Shown here: positions 1-8,323 of the stretch, one piece after another
Numbering within the stretch: the first letter of the stretch is position 1
Layout of the letters: every line of letters starts with the position of its first letter
Source: Herbidospora sakaeratensis
Lineage (GTDB): Bacteria; Actinomycetota; Actinomycetes; Streptosporangiales; Streptosporangiaceae
Length of the DNA: 64,000 nt
Reading direction: 5' to 3'
Assembly: GCF_001570525.1 (NCBI RefSeq)
Contig: NZ_BBXC01000015.1
Span: 165,486-229,485 of the forward strand
Position numbers and translations under genes: made by a program
The notes under the pieces: generated by a model
Seen by the model: only the letters and a program-made list of their open reading frames with translations
Databases searched by the model: none
Told to the model about the DNA's origin: nothing

Positions 1-251
1 TCGAACACCTCGGGGCAGGGCCGGAACTCGGGCAGCTCACCGGTCGCGCACGGCATGAGGAACGCGATCTCCTGGGTCGACAACCCCGCCTTGAGCATGC
101 GCCGGATCCGGGTCACGGTCCCGACCGCGTCGGCGGAGTACTCGCGGTAGCCGCCGGGGCTCCGGGCGGGTTCCAGCAGGCCCTGGGCCTCGTAGTAGCG
201 CAGCTGGTGCGTGTTGACCCCGGTTCTGCGGCTGAGTTCCCCGATCAGCAT
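1..251 (-). CDS. MerR-family transcriptional regulator (3' end off window)
   Basis: The N-terminus MLIGELSRRTGVNTHQLRYY is the classical MerR winged helix-turn-helix, followed by the usual EAQGLLEPARSPGGYREY wing. About 83 residues are visible, then the gene runs off the left edge, so the effector domain is unseen. Start: the ATG at 251 sets MerR-type spacing and faces a MerR-type operator in the 50-base gap to the divergent oxidoreductase. By family habit it should bind that dyad and twist the long-spacer promoter, controlling itself and the neighbour (inference). Confidence 0.9.
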   Translation of the reverse strand, partial: MLIGELSRRTGVNTHQLRYYEAQGLLEPARSPGGYREYSADAVGTVTRIRRMLKAGLSTQEIAFLMPCATGELPEFRPCPEVF

Positions 252-262
252 CGTGTGCCCCC

Positions 263-300
263 TTGACCTTCACACCGGTATGAACCCTGACGATTCTCCC
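263..300 (+). promoter_or_regulatory. MerR-type promoter/operator
   Basis: TTGACC at 263-268 is followed directly by a near-perfect dyad TTCACACCGGTATGAA (269-284) and a weak -10 at about 288-293. That gives the 19-base spacer typical of MerR-activated promoters. The expected transcription start lies at about 300, at the ATG at 301, so the mRNA may be leaderless. A sister copy controls the other MerR gene at 26.1 kb. Confidence 0.6.
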
Positions 301-1128
301 ATGCAGACCACCGATGTCACCGTGATCGGCCTGGGCCTGATGGGTCACGCCCTGGCCCGGGCCCTCCTCGCCGGCGGACGTACCGTCACCGTCTGGAACC
401 GCACCCCCGGCAAGGCCGACGACCTGGCCGGCGCCCAGCGAGCCGCGACGCCTGAGGAGGCGGTGACGGCGAGCGAGCTGGTCGTCGTCTGCGTCTCCGA
501 CTTCGCGGCGGTCGCCGACCGGCTCGGCAAGGCCGTCACCCTGGTCAACCTCTCCTCCGGCACGTCGCAGTCGGCCCGCGACACGGCCCGGTGGGCGCCG
601 GACGGCCTCGACGGGGCGATCATGGCCGCCCCCGGCGGGATCGGCACCGCCGACGCGACCATCGTCTACTCCGGCGACCGGGCCGCGTTCGACCGCCACG
701 AGGCCACCTTCGCGCTCCTCGGCGGCGCCGTCTACCTCGGCGAGGACCACGCGCTGGCCGCCCTGCACGAGATGGCGGTCGTCAGCCTGATGTGGAACCT
801 GCTCAACGGCTTCCTGCACGGCACGGCCCTGCTCCGGGCGGCCGGGGTCGGGGCGGCGGGCTACGTGCCGCTGGCCGCGAAGGGGGTCGAGACCGTCACG
901 GGCTGGCTGGCGGCCTACGCCGACCAGGTCGACGCCGGCGACTTCCCGCCGCTCGACGCGACGCTCGACGTGCACGTGGCGGCGATGGACCACCTGATCG
1001 AGGAGTCGCGGCACCTGGGCGTCGCGACCGAGCTGCCCGAGTTCCTCAGGTCGCTGACGTCGGGGATCGACGGGTCGCAGGGATACGCGGCGCTGGTCGA
1101 GCGTTTCGGGCGGCCGCCCGGCCGGTGA
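301..1128 (+). CDS. NADPH-dependent imine-reductase-like oxidoreductase
   Basis: 275 residues. The N-terminal Rossmann domain has GLGLMG (residues 10-15) and the cofactor loop VWNRTPGKADDL at about 31-42, a signature of the 6-phosphogluconate/3-hydroxyisobutyrate dehydrogenase superfamily and especially of imine reductases. The C-terminal half is helical, as expected for the dimerisation and substrate domain. The substrate cannot be read from sequence. I chose the ATG at 301 because homologous sequence begins there and the MerR-type promoter places the transcript start at that codon; an in-frame ATG at 280 is possible. It is divergent from the MerR gene, its likely regulator. Confidence 0.82.
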   Translation: MQTTDVTVIGLGLMGHALARALLAGGRTVTVWNRTPGKADDLAGAQRAATPEEAVTASELVVVCVSDFAAVADRLGKAVTLVNLSSGTSQSARDTARWAPDGLDGAIMAAPGGIGTADATIVYSGDRAAFDRHEATFALLGGAVYLGEDHALAALHEMAVVSLMWNLLNGFLHGTALLRAAGVGAAGYVPLAAKGVETVTGWLAAYADQVDAGDFPPLDATLDVHVAAMDHLIEESRHLGVATELPEFLRSLTSGIDGSQGYAALVERFGRPPGR

Positions 1129-1136
1129 TCGGGACT

Positions 1137-1170
1137 GGAGACGGCCCGGCTCGCAACCGGGCCGCTCTCC
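1137..1170 (+). terminator. Hairpin terminator after the imine-reductase-like gene
   Basis: CGGCCCGG (1142-1149) and CCGGGCCG (1157-1164) form an 8-bp stem with a 7-base loop. It is lengthened by GGAGA/TCTCC outside one bulged base. There is no U tract, as is common in actinomycetes. Confidence 0.6.
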
Positions 1171-1258
1171 GGCACGGTCCAATGATCATCTTGCGTTGAT
1201 CACCGGATATCCTGTGGAGGGCCGTCCGCTCGTCGGCGAGTTGGCCTGGGGTTTTGAG

Positions 1259-1332
1259 TAGGGCGGGTGGGACTTGAACCCACGACCCACGGATTATGAG
1301 TCCGATGCTCTGACCGGCTGAGCTACCGCCCC
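1259..1332 (-). tRNA. tRNA-Met (CAT), elongator type
   Basis: Cloverleaf on the minus strand: acceptor GGGGCGG pairs with CCGCCCT, the D-arm contains AGCTCAG, the anticodon loop is CTCATAA, the T-arm is GTGGG-TTCAAGT-CCCAC, and the discriminator is A. CCA is not encoded. The anticodon CAT with a G-U first pair fits elongator Met; a lysidine-modified Ile-CAT tRNA is the alternative and looks less likely. Confidence 0.93.
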
Positions 1333-1502
1333 GCAATGCTGGAGTCTCTCACAGTTCTTCTTCAGGGGGACCCACCGAAGTGCACTTGTGATCAGGTCGT
1401 TCGTTAGGGTCCGCTTACCTGCCGTTGATGACCTCTTGGTGTCTGGACGATTGCTCACCGTCAGAGCAGATTCGTCCCTCGAAGTCGAGTATGTTCTCGC
1501 GC

Positions 1503-2426
1503 ATGCCGCTGCACCCGCAGTCCCAATTCTTCCTCGACCGTTTCCCGCCCGTGGCCGGCGCCGACCTCGACGCGCTCACCGACGACGAGGTGGCCGTCCT
1601 GCGTCAGCTCGACAACAAGAGCGTCGAGCGCGGGGCCCCCGTCGACGTGTTCTCCGCCGTCGACACGACGGCCGCCGGGGTTCCCGTACGCGTCTACCGC
1701 CCCACCGGCGAGACGCCCCTTCCCGTGGTGGTCTACCTGCACGGCGGCGGCTGGGTCTACGGTACTCTCCCCCAGCTCGACCCCCTCGGCCGTGACCTGG
1801 CGGTCCGCACCGGAGCGGTGGTCGTCATGGCCGACTACCGGCTGGCCCCCGAGCACGTCTTCCCGGCCGCCGTCGACGACGCCTGGGCGGTGGTCCGCGA
1901 CGTCTTCGAGCGCCCCTCCGGCTACGACGCCGTGCCGGGACAGGTCGCCGTCGCGGGCGACAGCGCCGGGGGCAACCTGGCCGCCGTGACCGCCTGGCTG
2001 GCCCGCGACGCCGGGTTGCCCCTCGCCCACCAGGCCCTGATCTACCCGGTCACCGACGTGGCCATGGACACCCCGAGCTATTCGGCGTTCGCCCACGGCT
2101 TCGGCCTCAGCGTGACCGACATGGCCTGGGTCGTCCGCAAGTACGCCCCCGGCGCCGACCCCCGCGACCCGCGCCTGTCCCCCCTCCGTCTGAAGGACAA
2201 GTCGGGCCTGGCTCCGGCGACCGTCGTCACCGCCGAGTACGACGTGCTCCGGGACGAGGGGCGGGCCTACGCGGAGGCGCTGGAGGAGGCCGGGGTGCCG
2301 GTCGACTACCGCGACTACGCGGGCGCGCTGCACGGGTTCGTCACCTTCCCGGGCTTCTTCGACGCCGCCGACGAGGCCAGGGAACACGTGGCGCGGAACC
2401 TGCGGGCGGCCTTCAGACGTCCCTGA
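1503..2426 (+). CDS. Alpha/beta hydrolase, HSL-family esterase
   Basis: 307 residues. HGGGW (80-84) forms the oxyanion hole and GDSAGG carries the nucleophile Ser154. The Asp and His of the triad follow in the EYDVLRDEG and GALHGF segments. This is the hormone-sensitive-lipase class of cytoplasmic carboxylesterases; no signal peptide is present. The start is ATG 1503; an ATG at 1491 would add four residues. The 3' end overlaps the convergent membrane-protein gene by 14 bases. The natural ester is unknown. Confidence 0.88.
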   Translation: MPLHPQSQFFLDRFPPVAGADLDALTDDEVAVLRQLDNKSVERGAPVDVFSAVDTTAAGVPVRVYRPTGETPLPVVVYLHGGGWVYGTLPQLDPLGRDLAVRTGAVVVMADYRLAPEHVFPAAVDDAWAVVRDVFERPSGYDAVPGQVAVAGDSAGGNLAAVTAWLARDAGLPLAHQALIYPVTDVAMDTPSYSAFAHGFGLSVTDMAWVVRKYAPGADPRDPRLSPLRLKDKSGLAPATVVTAEYDVLRDEGRAYAEALEEAGVPVDYRDYAGALHGFVTFPGFFDAADEAREHVARNLRAAFRRP

Positions 2427-3246
2427 GCTCGCCGAGTTCCTCCGGCGTCACCGGCCGGGTCTGCCCGAAGCCGCGCACCAGCACGTCTTCGGGCACGTCG
2501 TGCGCGATCATCTGCATGGTCACGCCGCCGGCCCGGCCGAGCGCCCTCACCCAGCCGGGCGCGGTCCTGACCCACACCCCGGGCGCGGCCTCACGGCAGT
2601 CGACGTTCTCATCTATGGCGAGCAGGGGAGCCGGGTCGAGGCACATCTCCTCGGGTTCGCTCGTCTCCGGGTGGAGGAAGACCTCGACCCTGGTCTCCCC
2701 GTCGGGCGACTCGTAGGTCAGCCCGATGTTCCCGTCCATCGGGAGGCTGCTCGACGAGGCCAGGGTGTGCCCGGGGATGATCGGCACGACCAGGGGCACG
2801 CCCGCAGAGGTGATCATGTCGTGAAACTCGGCGTCGGATCTGGACTCCTCCAGCGGACCGGTCACCGCGAATCCCACGACGAGGATCGCGCTCAGGCCGA
2901 TCTTCGGCCAGCGGAATCCGGGCGAGAACAACCACGAGACGATCAGATATCCGAGCGCCGGAAAGGCCACGCCGACCGGCAACGGCGGGGTGTCCACTTC
3001 GAGCAGGTCGAGCCACGGCGACGCGACGGACATCAGGAAGAAGGTGCCGGGAAAGGCCAGCAGACCCACGGGCAGCCACCAGGGCAGACGTGCCAGCAGG
3101 CCGAGGATCAGGCCCATCGTCAGAGGGGCCGTGAAGAACAGCACGACGTCGGCGAAGTCGTCGTCCATCGGCGACCAGTGCTCGAACGCGAGCGCCGTCA
3201 GCCAGATCGCCATGACGACCAGCAGGCGTCTCCCCCATAACGGCAT
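2413..3246 (-). CDS. Membrane protein with C-terminal soluble domain
   Basis: 277 residues. Roughly the first 130 hold about five hydrophobic segments; the remaining 140 form a hydrophilic domain with two well-spaced cysteines (EMCLDP, VDCREA) that could make a disulfide outside the cell. The start is ATG 3246 before PLWGRRLL; an upstream in-frame start would add a non-hydrophobic tail. It lies 4 bases after the F420 oxidoreductase gene and is probably co-transcribed with it. I do not recognise the family. Confidence 0.75.
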   Translation of the reverse strand: MPLWGRRLLVVMAIWLTALAFEHWSPMDDDFADVVLFFTAPLTMGLILGLLARLPWWLPVGLLAFPGTFFLMSVASPWLDLLEVDTPPLPVGVAFPALGYLIVSWLFSPGFRWPKIGLSAILVVGFAVTGPLEESRSDAEFHDMITSAGVPLVVPIIPGHTLASSSSLPMDGNIGLTYESPDGETRVEVFLHPETSEPEEMCLDPAPLLAIDENVDCREAAPGVWVRTAPGWVRALGRAGGVTMQMIAHDVPEDVLVRGFGQTRPVTPEELGELRDV

Positions 3247-3250
3247 GCGC

Positions 3251-3598
3251 CTAGTCTGGCAGTGCCGTCCAATGCCGCCATAGATGTACGTCAATCACGA
3301 TGAACGGCCCGTCAGGCGGAATTTCCCGATATTGCGGATATTTTGCCGTCAACGAATCGACCGGCCATTCCTCGACGACCCGGGCGGTCCCGTCCGCCCG
3401 CACCCACCACAACCGCCCCCAGTCCTCCTCGTAGTGGTCGGCGAGCACGCTCACCCGGGGATCGGCCGCGATGTTGTCCAGGCGGCGCAGCCGCCGGGTC
3501 GTCTTCGGCTTGTGGTCGACGGCCGTCACGATCGTCTCGCCCTCCAGGGCGAACGTCACCGGCACCACGTGCGGGCCCGAGGTGGCCAGCCGGGCCAC
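3251..3598 (-). CDS. PPOX-class F420-dependent oxidoreductase (TIGR03668-like)
   Basis: 115 residues as called. ARLATSGPHVVPVTFAL, the basic TRRLRRLDNIAADPRVSVLADHY stretch and a C-terminal RHWTA follow the short split-barrel F420/FMN enzymes of actinobacteria. Odd: in the same frame the reading continues upstream as ERFAAARVARLA, which matches the conserved family N-terminus, but no ATG, GTG or TTG exists between the upstream TGA and the GTG at 3598. The true N-terminus is therefore uncertain (a rare start, or a shortened protein). It follows the MDR gene and overlaps its end if extended. Confidence 0.75.
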   Translation of the reverse strand: MARLATSGPHVVPVTFALEGETIVTAVDHKPKTTRRLRRLDNIAADPRVSVLADHYEEDWGRLWWVRADGTARVVEEWPVDSLTAKYPQYREIPPDGPFIVIDVHLWRHWTALPD

Positions 3599-3617
3599 CC
3601 GGGCCGCCGCGAACCGC

Positions 3618-4532
3618 TCACGCGGTGATGACGATCTTGCCTTTCGCGTGTCCGTTCTCGACCTCCCTCAACGCCCGGTCGGCCTGGTCGAGCGGGTAGG
3701 TCGCGGTCACGTGGGGGTCGAGCACGCCGTCGGCCACCAGGTCGGCGACCGCGCCCAGCACCTCCTTGGTGCGGGCCCGCGCGACCGGCCCGCCGCCGAG
3801 GTCCCGGGCCGTGGTCTGGTCTCCGGCGGAGATCAGCTTCGAGTGGTCCTTGAGCACCGGCGCGACCTCGCGGAGCGCGTCGCCGCCGACCAGGTCGTAG
3901 ATCCCGTCGACCCCCTGCGGGGCCACCGCGCGCACCCGCTCGGCGACGCCGGGGCCCGGTTCCACGTACGCCGCCCCCAGCGACTCGACGAACTCGCGCT
4001 TGGCCGGGTCGGCGGTGCCGACCACGCGCACCCCGGCGTGCCGGGCGATCTGCGCGGCGGCCGTGCCGACGCCCCCGCCGACACCGGTGATCAGCAGGGT
4101 GCCCCCGGCGGGCAGGCCGAGCTGGCGCAGGCCGTCGTAGGCCGTGGCGGCGGCGACCGGGAGGGTGGCGGCGTCCTCGAACGACACCACGTCGGGCTTG
4201 CGGGCCAGGCCGGCCGCCGGGAGGAGGGCGTACTCGGCGTAACCGCCCTTCAGCGGGCTGCCGAAGACGGCCTCCCCCGGCTTGAGCCCGGTGACGCCGG
4301 GTCCGATCTCGGCGATGACCCCGGCGACCTCGTTGCCGAAGACGGCCGGGAAGTGGTCGGGGTTGACGCCCGGCCCGCGCCAGCCGGTGCGGCGTTTCCA
4401 GTCGGCCGGGTTGACCCCGGCGGCCCTCACCTTCACGACCACCTGGCCCGGACCGGCGGTCGGTTTGGGCAGGTCGGCGAACTCCTCGACCTCGGGGCCG
4501 CCGTATTCCCGGTACACGTAGGCTTTCGGCAT
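3618..4532 (-). CDS. NADP-dependent MDR-family alcohol/quinone oxidoreductase
   Basis: 304 residues. The GroES-like N-terminal half has AGVNPADWKRR. The Rossmann half has the variant nucleotide loop TGVGGGVGTAAAQIA, then the GTADPAKREF switch and a quinone-reductase-like tail. Structural-zinc cysteines are absent, so it belongs to the zinc-free quinone oxidoreductase branch. ATG 4532 is well supported. It sits 30 bases downstream of an SDR gene on the same strand, so a redox operon SDR-MDR-F420 enzyme is likely. Confidence 0.88.
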   Translation of the reverse strand: MPKAYVYREYGGPEVEEFADLPKPTAGPGQVVVKVRAAGVNPADWKRRTGWRGPGVNPDHFPAVFGNEVAGVIAEIGPGVTGLKPGEAVFGSPLKGGYAEYALLPAAGLARKPDVVSFEDAATLPVAAATAYDGLRQLGLPAGGTLLITGVGGGVGTAAAQIARHAGVRVVGTADPAKREFVESLGAAYVEPGPGVAERVRAVAPQGVDGIYDLVGGDALREVAPVLKDHSKLISAGDQTTARDLGGGPVARARTKEVLGAVADLVADGVLDPHVTATYPLDQADRALREVENGHAKGKIVITA

Positions 4533-4562
4533 CTCGCCCTCCCTGGCTTGCCGTTCCTGGGC

Positions 4563-5321
4563 TTACCGTTCCTGCTCCGTCGGCCGGATGAGCACCTCGT
4601 TGATCGCGACGTGCCGGGGCCGGGTGACGACGTAGGCGATGGCGTCGGCGATGTCCTCGGGCTGCATGCGCTCGATGTCGCCGAAGGTGCTCCGGATGCC
4701 CTCCAGCACCTCGGGCCGGTTGTGCCCGGCGAGCTCGGTCTCGACCGCGCCCGGCTCGACCAGCGAGATCCGCACGTGTTTCTTGGTGACCTCCTGCCGC
4801 AGCGCCTCGCTGAACGCGCCGACGCCGTGCTTGGTGAGGTTGTAGACGCCGCTCCCGCTGCGGGCGATGCGCCCGGCGACCGACGAGATGTTGACCATGT
4901 CGGCGACGTAGCGGGGCCCGTCGTCGGCGGCCCTGATCAGGTGCGGCAGCGCGGCGTGCGCGCAGTAGAGCAGGCCCAGGACGTTCACCTCGACCATGCG
5001 CTGCCATTCGGCGACCGGCGCGTCCTGGGCGGGCCCGAGGAGCATGACGCCGGCGTTGTTGACCAGGGTGTCGATCCGGCCGAGCTCCGAGGCGGTGCGC
5101 TCGACGGCCGCGCGGGCCTGCGCCTCGTCGGTCACGTCGGCCTCGATCACCAGAACCCGGCCGCCGTCCTTGCCGATCCGGGCGGCCAGGTCCTCCAGGC
5201 GCTCCCGCCGCCGGGCGACCACCGCCACCGCGGCGCCCTGGTGGGCGAGCGCCACAGCGGCGGCCTCCCCGATTCCGCTCGACGCCCCTGTGACCAGGGC
5301 GACCGTGCCGTCCAGGCGCAT
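4563..5321 (-). CDS. Short-chain dehydrogenase/reductase (SDR)
   Basis: 252 residues, classical SDR: TGASSGIG (11-18), NNAG (88-91), catalytic Ser146/147, Tyr160 and Lys164 (YNLTK). Acidic residue Asp62 in ADVTD is the usual adenine contact. The basic RRRER stretch after strand 2 suggests NADP(H). It is the first gene of the leftward set with MDR and F420 enzymes. The substrate is unknown. Confidence 0.9.
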   Translation of the reverse strand: MRLDGTVALVTGASSGIGEAAAVALAHQGAAVAVVARRRERLEDLAARIGKDGGRVLVIEADVTDEAQARAAVERTASELGRIDTLVNNAGVMLLGPAQDAPVAEWQRMVEVNVLGLLYCAHAALPHLIRAADDGPRYVADMVNISSVAGRIARSGSGVYNLTKHGVGAFSEALRQEVTKKHVRISLVEPGAVETELAGHNRPEVLEGIRSTFGDIERMQPEDIADAIAYVVTRPRHVAINEVLIRPTEQER

Positions 5322-5397
5322 GACTTACCCCTTTCGTCCGATTCCTACTCTACGGACACGGTGATTCCGCCCCCGTAAGCCCGGGCAAAGGACGATC

Positions 5398-5604
5398 ATG
5401 AAACTGAGTGCACGCAACACGATCCCGGCCGAGGTCACCGGGATCACGAAGGGCGAGGCCACCGCCAACGTCGAACTGTCGGCGGGCGGCCTCCGGCTGG
5501 TCGCGTCGATCACCACCGAGGCGGCCGAGGAGCTCGGCCTGGGGATCGGCAGCCGGGTCACGGCCTACGTGAAGGCGTCCGACATGATCCTGGCGACCGA
5601 CTGA
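5398..5604 (+). CDS. Molbindin-like TOBE-domain protein
   Basis: 68 residues beginning MKLSARN, with VTGITKGEATANVEL and SRVTAYVKASDMILATD. This is a single molybdate-binding Mop/TOBE domain of the usual length for free-standing molbindins. In the family it stores or buffers molybdate or tungstate as an oligomer. No molybdate transporter is nearby. ATG 5398 follows a GGACGA ribosome-binding stretch. Confidence 0.88.
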   Translation: MKLSARNTIPAEVTGITKGEATANVELSAGGLRLVASITTEAAEELGLGIGSRVTAYVKASDMILATD

Positions 5605-5617
5605 GAACCGTGGGCGG

Positions 5618-6025
5618 TCAGCCGCGCGAGGAGATCTGCTGCACCGCCCACCCGTTCCCGTCGGGGTCGTCGAAGAACACGAACCCGACGTTGTCGAGGG
5701 GATCGGGCACCTCTTGGGGGTTCTCGCCGATCTTCTGTACGTCGGTCACGGCGACCCCCCGCTCCACGAGCAGCGCGTGCGCCTTCCGGATGTCCGGCAC
5801 CACCAGTTGGAGCCCCTTGAGCGACCCCGGCGGCATCTGCGGCACCGCCCCCTTCCCGATCACGATCGAGCAGCCCGACCCGGGCGGGGTCAGCTGCACG
5901 ATCCTGACGTCGTCGCCGAACGCCGTGTCGTGGTCGACGGCGAAGCCCAGCCGGTCGGCGTAGAAGGCCTTGGCCCGGTCGACGTCCGACACGGGCACCA
6001 CGACCACTTCGAGGGTCCAGTTCAT
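5618..6025 (-). CDS. VOC-superfamily (glyoxalase/bleomycin-resistance-like) protein
   Basis: 135 residues with the paired beta-alpha-beta-beta-beta modules of the vicinal oxygen chelate fold: LEVVVVPVSDVDRAKAFYADRLGF at the start and FFDDPDGNGWAVQQI at the end. It is the third gene of an ArsR-SRPBCC-VOC operon; its ATG overlaps the preceding stop (ATGA). Metal ligands are not all evident, so it may bind rather than turn over a ligand. Confidence 0.86.
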   Translation of the reverse strand: MNWTLEVVVVPVSDVDRAKAFYADRLGFAVDHDTAFGDDVRIVQLTPPGSGCSIVIGKGAVPQMPPGSLKGLQLVVPDIRKAHALLVERGVAVTDVQKIGENPQEVPDPLDNVGFVFFDDPDGNGWAVQQISSRG

Positions 6026-6531
6026 GCCTGTCCTTCCAACAGCAGATCGAATCTCGTGTACGACTCGGCCATCCCCCTGGCCATCGGATACCGCAGCGCG
6101 GTCGCCCGCCCGTCGGGGGTGGCATAACGGATCGTGGTGGTGAGCAGGGTCGCGGGCCCCTCCTCGGCGAGGTCGTGGGTGATCAGGGTGACCCCGGGAT
6201 ACGACTGCTCGTCGAAGACCTCGCTGAGGGTGATCGACACCGGCGGTTCGACGGCCCGCACCTCCCCGCGCTGCGTCATCCGCGCCCCGCCCGGCCCCTC
6301 CGAGACGAACACGTAGGCGCTCCCGGCCGCCGCCTCGAACGAACACTCCACCAGCCGCCACCCCTTCGCGCCGTACCACCGCACGAGCAGGTCGGGCACG
6401 GTCAGCGCGGCGAACACCCGGTCACGCGGCGCGGCGAACCGGCGGGTGACGACGATCTCCCGATCGCCCCGGGCGACGACCCGGGTGCCCGCCTCCGCAT
6501 CCGCGTGTTCTCCTGCCGTTCCCGAGGTCAC
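6022..6531 (-). CDS. SRPBCC-domain (AHSA1-like) protein
   Basis: 169 residues. REIVVTRRFAAPRDRVFAALTVPDLLVRWYGAKGW is the hallmark opening of AHSA1/SRPBCC proteins (Bet v1-like ligand pocket), and the C-terminal MARGMAESYTRFDLLL helix closes the fold. GTG 6531 overlaps the ArsR stop by 4 bases, and its own stop overlaps the VOC start, so all three are translationally coupled. The ArsR-SRPBCC pairing is a very common actinobacterial arrangement with unknown ligand. Confidence 0.86.
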   Translation of the reverse strand: MTSGTAGEHADAEAGTRVVARGDREIVVTRRFAAPRDRVFAALTVPDLLVRWYGAKGWRLVECSFEAAAGSAYVFVSEGPGGARMTQRGEVRAVEPPVSITLSEVFDEQSYPGVTLITHDLAEEGPATLLTTTIRYATPDGRATALRYPMARGMAESYTRFDLLLEGQA

Positions 6532-6836
6532 TCCGCGCCCCGCAACAGGGAGTCGAGCCGCTGGAAGCTCTCCTCCCAGTAGTCGCGGTAATCGGCCAGC
6601 CATTCGGTCGCCTCCCGCAGCGGCTCGGCGGCCAGGCGGCAGGGGCGGCGCTGGGCGTCCCTCCCCCGGGTGATCAGGCCCGCCTTCTCCAGCACCTTGA
6701 GGTGCTTGGAGACGGCCGGCTGGCTCATCGCGAACGGGGCGGCCAGCTCGTTCACCGTGGCCTCGCCCTGCGCGAGCCGGGCCAGGATCGCCCGGCGGGT
6801 GGGATCGGCCAGGGCGGCGAACGTGGCGTCCAGCAT
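6528..6836 (-). CDS. ArsR/SmtB-family winged-helix repressor
   Basis: 102 residues. FAALADPTRRAILARLAQGEATVNELA, then the recognition helix SQPAVSKHLKVLEKAGL and wing RGRDAQRRPCRL. The CxC metal motif of arsenic or zinc sensors is absent, so it is the metal-free subgroup usually linked to SRPBCC genes. It is first gene of its operon and likely self-regulates through the palindrome just upstream. Confidence 0.92.
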   Translation of the reverse strand: MLDATFAALADPTRRAILARLAQGEATVNELAAPFAMSQPAVSKHLKVLEKAGLITRGRDAQRRPCRLAAEPLREATEWLADYRDYWEESFQRLDSLLRGAE

Positions 6837-6842
6837 GGATGA

Positions 6843-6858
6843 ATAACCTTCCAGTTAT
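6843..6858 (-). promoter_or_regulatory. Putative ArsR operator
   Basis: ATAAC (6843-6847) and GTTAT (6854-6858) form a perfect 5-bp inverted repeat 7 bases upstream of the ArsR start, in a local AT-rich patch. Autoregulation is inferred from position. Confidence 0.45.
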
Positions 6859-6913
6859 GTAACAGGATGGTTTTATACCACTCTGTCGGCGGGCCTCGCT
6901 AGGGTTGCCGCCC

Positions 6914-8287
6914 ATGTCCCGAAGATCATCGATCTGCCTGACCCTCGCGTCCGTGATCTCGGCGGGCGCCCTCGTCTCCATGTCGACGCGTGAGGGGCTG
7001 CGGTTCGGGGTGCTGTTCCCCGGCTTCGGCGACTGCCTGGGCAGCGATCTCCACTTCGCGGTCGCGCGCCACCTGGGGCGGCTCGACGAGCCCGAGTGGA
7101 TCGCCCGCACGGCCCTCGGAGGGCCCCGGCTCTTCGGTCTGGGACTGGCCGGCGCCGGCCTCACCGAAATCCTCGTCTTCGGCGGGCTCGCCCTGGTCAT
7201 GCTGGCCGCAGTGGTACTTGCCGCGGCAGGCGGATCCCGGGCCGCTCGGGCGGCGGTCCGGATCATGGGATGGTGGCTGGTGATCGGCCACGGCTGGCGG
7301 CTCGTCCTGTTGGCGCTCGACCTGGTGCGCGACCCGATGTGCTTCGAGTACTCATGGGCGGGCTGGGACGGCGTCCGGGTGCTCGTGCCGCCCGTCGCGC
7401 TGGGGGCGCTGAACGGGTTCCTGCTGCTGGCGGCCGCCCGGCGGCGACCCGGGAGTCTCATGCGGCTGCCGTCCCGGCCGGGGGTGCGCCGCGCGTTCGC
7501 CCGGCTGGCGGCGACCGGCCTGGTCGTCGCCCTGGCGCAGACCGACGGGCACCGGGGCGCGATCACCGAACCCGACTGCCTCAAGCCGACCCACACCGAC
7601 GACCTCGACGTCGGCGACGACGCGTTCCTCTGCGGGGCGCGCAGCGGCGGGCGCTACCCGGGCATCCCCGACCGCGACCTGCTGGCCTACGGCCGCGCGG
7701 ACTGTGCGCGCCACCCCCACAGCGAGCTCTCGGACACCGAGCTCTCCCCGATCTGCCCACTGGCCCACCGCGACGCGACGGCGTGGTTCACCGCCGAAGA
7801 AGCCTCCTACGCCGTGGCCGACGCGGCGGCCGACGTCTTCTGCGACCTGAACCGCCACCGGCCGAGGATCAGGCCGACCCACGTGGTCAGCGCCCGGAAG
7901 TGGACCGATTACGGCGCCATCGAATCGTGGGACCCGGGCGTGGAGGAGGAGGGCGACTGGGACGCGCCGGAAGCCCCGCTCATCGGCGCCGCTCCGGGTG
8001 TGCTCGCGCTGCGCGTCCACCCCGACTTCGACGTCTGCCTGACCGCCCAGGTCTACCGGAAGCGGCCCCCGCTGGAGAGGAAGGGCTGGGAGCAGGTGGT
8101 CGAGGTCGGGTACCGGAGCCTCACCGGCCATCTGGAGCTGTACGACCCGATGACGGGCGAGAACGGCCTGAAGGTGCCGGGCCTGCAGCGGGGCGACTAC
8201 CGGGTCAGAGCCCACTTCGCCCCGACCGACGGCGACGGTCCGCAGGTCATGCTCTTGATGATCTTTCCGGTCGAACGGGCCGGTTGA
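6914..8287 (+). CDS. Multi-pass membrane protein, tandem paralogue 1
   Basis: 457 residues. The N-terminal third has about four to five hydrophobic segments; the C-terminal two thirds is hydrophilic. Shared with the next gene: SDRDLLAYGR-like (here PDRDLLAYGRADC), a SPICP motif, RPRIRPTHVV, DYG, and the long KGWEQVVEVGY block followed by a VPGLxxGxYR beta-rich end. The conserved cysteines suggest an exported, disulfide-containing domain. Start ATG 6914 opens RRSSICLTL, matching its paralogue. Function unknown. Confidence 0.72.
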   Translation: MSRRSSICLTLASVISAGALVSMSTREGLRFGVLFPGFGDCLGSDLHFAVARHLGRLDEPEWIARTALGGPRLFGLGLAGAGLTEILVFGGLALVMLAAVVLAAAGGSRAARAAVRIMGWWLVIGHGWRLVLLALDLVRDPMCFEYSWAGWDGVRVLVPPVALGALNGFLLLAAARRRPGSLMRLPSRPGVRRAFARLAATGLVVALAQTDGHRGAITEPDCLKPTHTDDLDVGDDAFLCGARSGGRYPGIPDRDLLAYGRADCARHPHSELSDTELSPICPLAHRDATAWFTAEEASYAVADAAADVFCDLNRHRPRIRPTHVVSARKWTDYGAIESWDPGVEEEGDWDAPEAPLIGAAPGVLALRVHPDFDVCLTAQVYRKRPPLERKGWEQVVEVGYRSLTGHLELYDPMTGENGLKVPGLQRGDYRVRAHFAPTDGDGPQVMLLMIFPVERAG

Positions 8288-8323
8288 GCGTTTTGTCGGC
8301 CGCCGTGGCTAGGGTGTGCGCTC

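Noticed and set aside
3471..5378. 635-codon plus-strand frame
   Set aside because: Antisense to the MDR and SDR genes; its Gly/Asp/Arg/Val-rich product is a typical shadow of GC-rich coding DNA.
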